Source: Strigops habroptila (taxonomy: Eukaryota; Chordata; Aves; Psittaciformes; Psittacidae). From it: a DNA stretch of 64,000 nt. A model generated the notes under the pieces. That model was given only the letters and a program-made list of their open reading frames with translations. It had not been told where the DNA came from and made no database searches. The stretch covers positions 533,569-597,568 of the forward strand of contig NC_044297.2 in NCBI RefSeq assembly GCF_004027225.2, read 5' to 3'. Position numbers and translations under genes: made by a program. Within the stretch, counting starts at the first letter, position 1, and every line of letters starts with the position of its first letter. Shown here piece by piece: positions 57,801-64,000 of the stretch.

Positions 57801-60552
57801 CTACCCAGCCTATAGCCCTAGACTGAAACCCGGCACAAAGCAGTGGTGTGGTTCATTGCATCCTCACAGGCTTCTGTACCAAAGAGCCTGCTGCTGAGCC
57901 AGAGTTTTCCTTTTCCAGCTGATTTCCAAGTGTCAGCGTGAGCTGTAGTCAGCACTTGGGCTTGATCTGGTGGATGGAGCTTGGTGTGGCTGTGCCGGTT
58001 GCCCAAAAGGCCATAGGGGCAGCTCTGTGGCGCCCGTGTTTTACCTGGCAGGAATTAGACCCAACTGACTGACTCTGCAGACCCTCAAACTCAGCTCTTC
58101 TCCCTCAGGACGCAGCAGAGAGGTGCAGAAGCACTGGGCTTAAATGGACTTGAGTGTGGCTTTTCTCGTTCCTTTTGTTACTTGCCATAGCTAGTGAGTG
58201 AATCAGACCTGTGGAGAACTTCACCTGCTTTCACTGGAGGTTCAGGTTGGCTTTGTGGACAGCAGGATCAGTTTGTGAGAGCTGCTGGAGCTGCAGGGTT
58301 TTAGCGTGGAAAACGTTCCAAACACTTTGTTTCATGGAGTGGTCATTGCTGATGTCCAACAGCATCATCACATGTGGGTGCTGCTTCCCCAGCCTGCATA
58401 GGGGTGGCTGGAATCGCCTGTTTCCACTGTCCTCCTGCCCTCCTGGACCCCTGGGTGGTGGGGTCAGTGGTCCCATCCTGCTTAGACAGTCTGTTGTCAG
58501 CCTTTGTTCTGTGTCCTCCCCACTTGAGGCACTTCATTAGGGACGGTTCCACGCTGCACTGGTGGTGGTTGTGGCACAGCAACACCTCTGATGAGTGTGA
58601 GGGACACTGTGGTGCAGCTTCGGCGCTGCTGTGTCAGAGATCATAAAATCCCAGCCTGGTTTGGGTTGGAGGGACCTTAAAGATCATCTCATTTCAACCC
58701 CCTGCCCCGGGCAGGGACACCTTCCACTAGAGCAGGTTGCTCCAAGCCCCTGTGTCCAACCTGGCCTTGAACACTGCCAGGGATGGGGCAGCCACAGCTT
58801 CTCTGGGCACCCTGTGCCAGCGCCTCAGCACCCTCACAGGGAACAACTTCTGCCTCAGAGCTCATCTCAATCTCCCCTCTGGCAGGTTAAAGCCATTCCC
58901 CTTGGCCTGTCCCTACAGGCCCTTGTCCAAAGCCCCTCTCCAGGTTTCCTGGAGCCCCTTTAGGCCCTGGAGCTGCTCTAAGGTCTCCCCTTCAGGAGCC
59001 TTCTCTTCTCCAGGCTGCCCCAGCCCAGCTCTCTCAGCCTGGCTCCAGAGCAGAGCTGCTCCAGCCCTCGCAGCAGCTCCGGGGCCTCCTCTGGCCTCGC
59101 TCCAGCAGCTCCACGTCCCTCTTGTGTTGGATTCTGATGTTGAGATGTGCTGCTGCTGCCAGGTGACCCAGCGTGTTGCTTTCCCCTCCTTGGTGCACAT
59201 TCCCAAGGGATGGAGCCAGCTCTGGCGACTGCAGGGGCAAACCACGGGCTGCTCCAGGCTGGGGTCTTTGTGGCTCGTGTTGTCTTTAACCGGCAGCAGG
59301 TCTCCAGGTTTTTTTGCCATCTCTTGAGCTCGTCTAAACCCAGTGATTAGATTTTGTTGGTCTCTCTCCCCTCTGTTGCTCTTTGGGCTGTGGCTACTGT
59401 AAATGCAGCTGAGGAGGTGACTTGGACAGGGCAACCACCGTGATAAACCTCTGCCTTTGCCTTCGGGCTCAGAGGCCTTCATTGCACAAAGCCTAAAGTC
59501 TTTCAGCTGCCTCCTGGGGTGCAGCATGATGAGGGTCTGAGCATCCCCGTGCTGCTGGTGGGATGGAGCTGGAGATGCCATGAAATGAGGTACCTTGAGC
59601 CGGGCCATGGAGAGCAACATGAGCTCGGTGTGGTCTGCGGCAGCTCAGCAGGTAGGGTGGGGCAAGATGGAGCGTGCTTGGCTGAGGAAGAGCCATGACA
59701 CCCTGTCCCAACAGGAGAGGACTTTTGTTGGGAGAAGATCAGACACTGCAGGAAGAAAGGAGACTTTCTTGGGGGATCTGGGTGGTTTTGGAGAGGAACG
59801 GGCTGATGGTGCCCTAGTTTGGCTGTTGTGGTTTCCTTACCCAGGCTGTGATGGTGCTGGGCTTGGTTTTGGGGACAAGGACAAGGCCAGGGCTTGTGCT
59901 CTGTGTGAGTACCTGTGACTGTGCCACTGGGGCTGCAGCCATGTGGCACCATGTCCCTGTGGGCACTGACCATGCTGTCCCCTTCTCCACAGTGACCACC
60001 ACCAGCCCCATGAAGACGCTCTACGTCATGTCGGATGCCAAGCTGTCTGCACTGACCAAGTCTGTGTTGGGTGAGGCTACCTCTGTCCCCCTCAAGCTGC
60101 CGGGCATCCAGCCTTCCTCCTCCTCCTCCTCCTCTTCTGCCACCTCTGCCGCTGGTGCTGTCACCTTCGCCAGCACCCCCAGCCCTCCCGCCAGCCTGGT
60201 ACACTCGAAGGTGGGCTCTGTCCTGCAAACTGCTTCCAAGACGGTCATCCTGACCTCAACGCTGGCCACGGTGAAGGGTGATGGACCCCTGGGACACATC
60301 GGGGAGAAGGTCAGCTTGACCAAGAGCGCTGCAGCCCTTGGCCATGCTCTGGGGGCAGTGGAGACCCTGGGGAGGGTTCCCTCTGTGGTGGACGACGGGA
60401 GCACCATCATCCACAGCAGAGAGGCTCTGGCCAACAGACACTTGCTGCCCCAAGGGGTGCTGCCAGGAGGGGCTGGCACCACGCTCATAACGCTGGGCAG
60501 CAGCTCCTCCATCATCGCCACGGCAGGGCCCACACTCAGCCAGAAGCCATAG
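33883..60552 (+). CDS. KANSL3: KANSL3, KAT8 regulatory NSL complex subunit 3, complete
   Basis: KANSL3 is a subunit of the NSL histone acetyltransferase complex (with KAT8/MOF), acting on chromatin and at spindle poles. Coding exons: 33883-34109, 35596-35766, 36882-36972, 37272-37457, 37574-37705, 38011-38127, 39082-39183, 39317-39388, 40850-40924, 41375-41532, 42154-42217, 42695-42895, 43777-43924, 45197-45274 (cassette), 48669-48860, 50487-50571, 51580-51734, 52189-52301, 52857-53076, 53256-53389, 57320-57476, 59993-60552: 3438 nt in one frame. Signatures: [40 protein letters not shown], an alpha/beta-hydrolase-like core ([28 protein letters not shown]), [19 protein letters not shown], then a Ser/Pro/Thr-rich tail with GLTSNL-like repeats absent and [20 protein letters not shown] present. 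Asn replaces the nucleophile serine of GxSxG at about residue 358. The tail extends well beyond the human protein as remembered (904 aa). Confidence 0.96.
34115..35330. repeat. G-rich minisatellite in KANSL3 intron 1
   Basis: Units of 15-45 bp on GGGGCTGAGGGGCCTGTG / GGGGGGGATGTGGGGCTG, beginning directly after the exon 1 donor and fading after about 35200. It is strongly G-skewed on the transcript strand just downstream of a CpG-island promoter. Confidence 0.9.
35342..35480 (-). mobile_element. CR1 3' fragment, antisense, KANSL3 intron 1
   Basis: Starts CAGCCTGGTTGGGGTCGAAG and follows the CR1 end for about 130 bp. It lies 115 bp before exon 2. Confidence 0.8.
35815..36620 (-). mobile_element. 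CR1 fragment, antisense, KANSL3 intron 2
   Basis: About 800 bp of CR1 in reverse, lacking its extreme 3' end and reaching further 5' than most copies (CTCTGGATCCCATCCCTTCC; ACACAGCTCGGTGTCATCAG). It is more diverged than the young group. Confidence 0.88.
38283..38420 (+). mobile_element. CR1 3' end, sense, KANSL3 intron 6
   Basis: GTTCAAGGCCAGGTTGGGCA to TTCTATGATTCTAAA, with the classic CR1 terminal TTCTATGATTCT. Confidence 0.88.
38476..38680 (-). mobile_element. CR1 3' fragment, antisense, KANSL3 intron 6
   Basis: Young-group copy of about 200 bp in opposite orientation to the fragment 60 bp upstream, forming a tail-to-tail pair. Confidence 0.88.
39556..40435 (-). mobile_element. Older CR1, antisense, interrupted by a younger CR1 (KANSL3 intron 8)
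   Basis: Starts CATAGAATCCCAGGTTGTTC, diverged CR1 wording through to about 40080, then resumes about 40305-40435 (TTACATTTGTCCTTGTTGAA). The interruption is the younger CR1 at 40083-40300. Confidence 0.8.
40083..40300 (-). mobile_element. Young CR1 inserted into the older CR1, antisense
   Basis: High-similarity copy, CCAGGCTGGTTTGGGTTGGA onward, flanked on both sides by older CR1 sequence. Confidence 0.85.
40434..40670 (+). mobile_element. Young CR1 internal fragment, sense, KANSL3 intron 8
   Basis: GCTCTGGGGCAGCAGCACCA to ACAAGGGCCTGGAGGGA; a sense piece lacking the 3' end, next to antisense CR1 and so forming an inverted arrangement. Confidence 0.85.
42975..43620 (-). mobile_element. Young CR1, antisense, KANSL3 intron 12
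   Basis: About 640 bp, almost identical to the copies at 4830, 54815 and 58643, extending 5' to GAAGCCGGGTCATGGGGAGC. A good reference copy for a subfamily consensus. Confidence 0.92.
45197..45274 (+). CDS. KANSL3: KANSL3 symmetric cassette exon (26 codons)
   Basis: 78 nt, flanked by TTTCAG and GTGAGT, encoding [20 protein letters not shown] and a short tail SSCLF. Both borders are phase 1, so skipping joins exon 13 to exon 15 in frame (Gln-Val-Pro). Alternative use is inferred from symmetry; I recall human KANSL3 isoforms with and without such a segment, but not firmly. Confidence 0.8.
45905..45932. repeat. Poly-G followed by (TG)n microsatellite
   Basis: A run of ten G followed by about seven TG units in KANSL3 intron 14. 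Confidence 0.9.
46660..46795 (+). mobile_element. CR1 3' end, sense, KANSL3 intron 14
   Basis: ATTCAAGGCCAGGTTGGACA to CCATTCTATAACTCT, diverged 3' terminus. Confidence 0.85.
47060..47440 (+). mobile_element. CR1 fragment, sense, KANSL3 intron 14
   Basis: TGGGTCAGCCTGGAGAAGAG through to the terminal CTGTGATTCTATGA; young group. Confidence 0.9.
47580..47668. repeat. AT-rich low-complexity tract in KANSL3 intron 14
   Basis: ACACATATATATACACATGC and similar, the only strongly AT-rich stretch of this intron. No gene was seen in the remaining 47440-48668. Confidence 0.7.
49257..49278. repeat. (GAT)n microsatellite
   Basis: About seven GAT units in KANSL3 intron 15. The rest of this intron (48861-50486) shows nothing else I can support. 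Confidence 0.85.
50926..51092 (-). mobile_element. CR1 3' end, antisense, KANSL3 intron 16
   Basis: Starts GAATCATGGAATGGTTTGGG and runs about 165 bp. Confidence 0.88.
53795..54440 (-). mobile_element. CR1-type element, second subfamily, antisense, KANSL3 intron 20
   Basis: Starts ATCATAGAATCAACCAGGTT, the same family as 12200-12860 in opposite orientation, so these two are a useful alignment pair. Confidence 0.85.
54815..55540 (-). mobile_element. CR1 fragment, antisense, KANSL3 intron 20
   Basis: Young-group copy lacking its 3' end, then extending 5' into older-looking CR1 wording (TCTCTGGATCCCATCCCTTC). The remaining intron, 55541-57319, shows no supportable feature. Confidence 0.88.
58640..59128 (-). 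mobile_element. Young CR1, antisense, KANSL3 intron 21
   Basis: Starts TCATAAAATCCCAGCCTGGT; near-identical to the 42975 copy, 5'-truncated at about CCACGTCCCTCTTGTG. Confidence 0.92.
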
Positions 60553-60693
60553 GGACCCCAAGGATCCCTATGGATTCACAACCAGCATTTGGGAAGACTG
60601 AGCTCGGCTGCGGAGCGGGATTGGAGCAGCCCCATGGGACGGGCTTGGGCTGGAGCAAAGCGGGGGGGTGGTTAACTGGTTTTGTTGCTGTTT

Positions 60694-60699
60694 AATAAA
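60694..60699 (+). other. KANSL3: KANSL3 polyadenylation signal AATAAA
   Basis: TTTAATAAAACTTTCC, about 142 nt after the stop, followed by a T-rich stretch. This makes the 3' UTR about 160 nt. Confidence 0.8.
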
Positions 60700-60724
60700 A
60701 CTTTCCTTTTCTTGTTCTTCTCTA

Positions 60725-62395
60725 CTCCCCTAATTGCCCATGTCCCTTCCCAAAGCAGCTTCAGTGTATCCCAGCCCTCGCCTGCTTTTCCCAGCAGCTC
60801 ATGTGTGAAACGAGGGAAGCAGCAGAAGGGGTGACACAAAAGTGCTGAGCCACAAAGTGGGGGCTCAGACGATGAGGTGAGGCTGAGATTGGCACCATGG
60901 TTTGGATAAATGTGTGTGTCCCCACACACACAGAGCTTATGGCTGTGAATTGGTCTCTGTGGGAATCAGGGATAATCCCGCTGCTCTCTGCATCTCCATC
61001 CCATTCTGCAGCTCTGCTGCACCCTGAGCACTTGACTCCTGCTTCCCAACAGGAATGTGGGGTGTGATGCAGCATTTGCTGGCCAGGAGGCTTTTGGGGA
61101 GCACAGTTCCCAGTGGATGGAAACCCCCGGTGCCAGGACAGCCCTGAGGGGCTGACATCTCCGCTCACTTCCTCATCCTGACACTCATGAGAAGATCCCG
61201 CTTTTGGCTCAGCTTCGCCGGGACAGGACCCACCATGGCAGGAACAGGGTGTTTGCTACAGGGACCCCAGAAATGAAGCAGGAGCATGAGAGTTTTCCTT
61301 GCTGATGAGGAGGAGGAAGATGCTGTGGGTCCTTCCCTACCCCTCCCAGGCTACACATCTGCCACTCCGGATCCTGTCATGCTTTTGGGGACGGTCCCTC
61401 TTTGCCTTCATAGCCACCACCATGAAGAGTAGCAGTCTTGAGGTGTTTTTAACAGCTCAAACCATCTCTTCCAGGCTTGAAGTCACAGTTTCTCAGCTGC
61501 ACTGACAATAGGGACGTGGCATCTCCAGTGTCCTCGCTCCCAGACGTGGATGCAGCTCTCCATGGGAAGACTCCAGCCCCGTGGCCACGTCCTCCCTCAC
61601 AACCCAGGTTCATGGGATGTGTTTTGGCAGAGAAGCTCTTGCGGTGCAGCTCGGGGGGTCTGCAGCATGTGTAAAGCCTTTCCAACGTCCAGGCTGGAGC
61701 ATCCAGGAGTGGTTGGGACCTTGGTGCTGCTCTTCCCAAGTCCAACACGTTGAGTGTCACGGAGTGACCGGTGCTGCATGGGGCTAATTCTCCTTTTCCA
61801 TTGTATACCCCAAAGCTTTTCCTTTTCCATGGATACAGCAGAAATGGTGCTTAGAAGCTGACTTACTGCTCCTGCTCCACCTGAAGCCATAATGTTCTCT
61901 GGTGTCAAGCAAGTCTGTCAGTCCTGCCTGGCTTCAGTAGCACCACCAGGACAGCGGTGAGTGGATGCATCCATGGGGAGCAGCCACGGGAGGAGTCCCG
62001 TAGCTCCAACAAAGCCCTTGGGTCACTTGGAACAGCTCGATGGGAGCTCCTCGAGGCAAAAAGCACCATGAAGCAGCTGCAGTTCCCCCACACCTGATGC
62101 AGAAAAGCCTCTCCAGCCCCAGGGGCAGGTCTTGACCCATCCCCGCGGCATCACCAAACACCTCTGGGGTTCCTCCAGATCCAGGCATCCCCCCAAACCC
62201 TGCCCTGACCCAAGGACATCCCAAACTCCACCGGGTCAGAACCATCCAGCCAGTTTTATCCTGGTCACTGCCTTTGCCCCTGGCTCAGCCGCTGGGGCGG
62301 GTCGAGGTGTGGAGCAGCCAGAGCAGACACCCAACGTGGTCCCAACCCCTGAGGAACCTCTGGAGCCAGGATGGAGGCACCTTGTGAGGTGCCCA
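60725..62395. other. KANSL3-ARID5A intergenic region, no feature recognised
   Basis: About 1.7 kb between the KANSL3 poly(A) signal and the next CR1. Only short unconnected open frames were seen. Part of it may be ARID5A 3' UTR, since no clear ARID5A poly(A) signal was found close to its stop. Confidence 0.5.
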
Positions 62396-62562
62396 AATGG
62401 GCTGTGGCTGCCCCATCCCTGGCAGTGTTCAAGGCCAGGTTGGACACAGGGGCTTGGAGCAACCTGCTCTAGTGGAAGGTGTCCCTGCCCGGGGCAGGGG
62501 TTGGAACTGGAGGAGCTTTAAGGTCCCTTCAACCCAAACCATTCCAGGATTCTATCCCTAGC
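62396..62562 (+). mobile_element. CR1 3' end, sense, downstream of ARID5A
   Basis: GGGCTGTGGCTGCCCCATCC to the terminal CATTCCAGGATTCTATC; antisense to ARID5A and possibly within its 3' UTR. Confidence 0.88.
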
Positions 62563-62589
62563 AAAATAGAAACCTCCACAACTATTTTG

Positions 62590-62648
62590 CTCCCTTTTTT
62601 TTTATGTATGTGAGTATTTATCTATATATATATATAATATGTATAACC
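62590..62648. repeat. T-run and (TA)n tract 3' of ARID5A
   Basis: Nine T followed by TATCTATATATATATATAAT. It lies about 190-250 nt after the ARID5A stop in gene sense. Confidence 0.8.
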
Positions 62649-62838
62649 TTGTGATATTGGTAGTTAAAGTCACCAGCATAACAAAGTCGGATACAAAGAG
62701 CTCTAAGATCAAGAGTAAAAATGACACGGTCCAGATTGTCTCCTCTCAGTCCCTTTGCCACAGGCTCTGGGGCAGCGGCAGCATCCCAGCATCCCTTCTC
62801 CCCAGGGAATGAGGCTGATCCAGCACGGGATGGCAGCA

Positions 62839-64000
62839 CTACAGCTTGGTGTGGCGGTGGAAGGCCGGTACGTGCCGGGGGGTGTAGGGGGGTTGGCTTT
62901 GCCACGTCGCCGCCGGGTAGTGCCGGTGCCGCAGTGAGCTCTCGTAGGACGCCGGGTAGTGCCTGGGGCCGGTGCACAGGTCAGAGGTGGCCACCAATGG
63001 GCTGGGAAAAGCGGGAATGACGAAGGGATTGAGGGAGAGGGATGGTGCCACCGGCACCCCCTGGGTTTTGAGGTGCTCCAGCGGGTTCCCAAAGCTGGCT
63101 GGGAAATGCAGCATCACTCCCTTGTAAGCGTCCGGGGCTTGCGGCAGCGGCGCGGCGTAGCCAGGGCCGGCCACCACGGCCTTGGGCTTGGCCAGCCCTT
63201 GCTGGCGCCCCGTGTCCCTGCCATCACCCTCCTTGATGAAGGGGGACACGGCCTGTGACTTCACACTGGGGCCAAAGGCTGCCTCCTCCTCCTCCTCCTC
63301 CCGGCTGTGCTTGCCCCTCATGGGGGTGAAGCCAGCGCTGGGGGGCACCCAGCACCCCTTGACCGTGGCCACTTGCTGGCTGTCACCGCTCCACGGCTGC
63401 CCCGCTTTGCTCCGCAGGTCTTGGGGCTGCTCCTGCTCCTTGGGTCGCGGTGGGAAGGAGGAAGGTGGCTCCAAAAAGTCCTTCAAGCTGGAGAAACACC
63501 CCCAGAGCGGGGGGCAGCTGCCGGGCTGCAGCACCTCGCTGCGGTACGCATGGAAGCAGCCGGTGAAGACAGCGGGCGCCGGGCCCCCGTCCTCGGCCCG
63601 CGGGCAGGGCTGGCTGTCCTTCCCACTGTGCGATGTGCTGGTGATGGGTCCCACCTCGCTCCTGATGCCGGGAGCTGTATCCTGAGCTCCCGCTGGCTCC
63701 GGGCTCCTCTGCTCATTGAGGTGGGAGCTGGTGGCCGGGGGCTTGGGGCTGGCGCCAGTGTCACCATCGGGGCAGTGGCGTTTTGGGCAGTGCAAGGACT
63801 CTGCCTTGCTCACCTGAGCCAGCAGCTTCTTCTTGGCCAGCGGGGACATGATGGGGTGGTTGCCTTTGGAGTAGAAGCTGGAGAAAAGGCGCTTGTAGGT
63901 TTCGCTGTGGGTCCTGCAGGGGTCAGGACACCCCCCCGAGGGGCTCAGGACCACGGGGCTGGAGCATCCCTCTGCCACCCGGCCCCGTTCCGCATCCTCG
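62839..64000 (-). CDS. ARID5A: ARID5A, C-terminal coding exon, partial gene
   Basis: ARID5A is an AT-rich-interaction-domain protein that binds DNA and stabilises some cytokine mRNAs. The frame is open from the window edge (EDAERGRV...) to the stop at 62839, 387 codons. Recognition rests on SETYKRLFSSFYSKGNHPIM and SPLAKKKLLAQVSK, the conserved block after the ARID domain in ARID5A, on the C-terminal Pro/Tyr/His-rich tail ending FHRHTKL, and on KANSL3 as neighbour. An acidic run of seven Glu (with EEEEEEAAFGPSVKSQ) comes from a CTC-type repeat at about 63282-63300. The ARID domain itself and the start lie beyond the right edge. KANSL3 and ARID5A converge. Confidence 0.93.
   Translation of the reverse strand, partial: EDAERGRVAEGCSSPVVLSPSGGCPDPCRTHSETYKRLFSSFYSKGNHPIMSPLAKKKLLAQVSKAESLHCPKRHCPDGDTGASPKPPATSSHLNEQRSPEPAGAQDTAPGIRSEVGPITSTSHSGKDSQPCPRAEDGGPAPAVFTGCFHAYRSEVLQPGSCPPLWGCFSSLKDFLEPPSSFPPRPKEQEQPQDLRSKAGQPWSGDSQQVATVKGCWVPPSAGFTPMRGKHSREEEEEEAAFGPSVKSQAVSPFIKEGDGRDTGRQQGLAKPKAVVAGPGYAAPLPQAPDAYKGVMLHFPASFGNPLEHLKTQGVPVAPSLSLNPFVIPAFPSPLVATSDLCTGPRHYPASYESSLRHRHYPAATWQSQPPYTPRHVPAFHRHTKL

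Overview
This window is vertebrate nuclear DNA, almost certainly from a bird. It carries about twenty CR1-type retroposon fragments (both strands, typical CR1 3' ends), very short introns, high GC and many G/C-rich minisatellites, as on avian microchromosomes. Several CR1 copies are nearly identical over hundreds of bases, which suggests recent CR1 activity. Woodpeckers and relatives are one known group of that kind, but that placement is a guess.

Five genes are recognisable by protein similarity. Their order matches, from memory, human 2q11.2 (ARID5A-KANSL3-FER1L5-LMAN2L-CNNM4), read in reverse. From left to right: CNNM4 (minus; first coding exon only, the rest lies off the left edge); LMAN2L/VIPL (plus, 8 coding exons, 329 codons); FER1L5 (minus, 52 coding exons, 2007 codons); KANSL3 (plus, 22 coding exons, 1145 codons with a 26-codon cassette exon, 1119 without); ARID5A (minus; C-terminal coding exon only, the rest lies off the right edge). 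I followed splice sites and phase exon by exon for LMAN2L, FER1L5 and KANSL3, and each gave one uninterrupted frame. CNNM4/LMAN2L and FER1L5/KANSL3 are divergent pairs; LMAN2L/FER1L5 and KANSL3/ARID5A are convergent.

The non-coding DNA is the unusual part. Nearly every FER1L5 intron longer than about 200 nt is filled by its own minisatellite, unrelated in unit to those of neighbouring introns. One of these (intron 21) is an approximately 85-bp tandem repeat that copies the end of exon 21 together with its splice donor. Introns 11, 35 and 41 are multiples of three, free of stops and in frame, so retention would insert 160-216 residues of low-complexity protein. A 2.6-kb minisatellite separates the FER1L5 and KANSL3 starts. 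LMAN2L intron 2 carries a roughly 30-copy polypyrimidine 22-mer. The KANSL3 leader has two short uORFs inside a repeated ATG-containing module.

The genes do not form a pathway. They encode a Mg2+ transport regulator, an early-secretory-pathway lectin, a membrane-fusion ferlin, a chromatin-complex subunit and an ARID-domain RNA/DNA-binding protein. No RNA gene, CRISPR array, bacterial-type operon or viral gene was seen. Repeat boundaries are read by eye and good to about 10-20 bp; exon boundaries are phase-checked.
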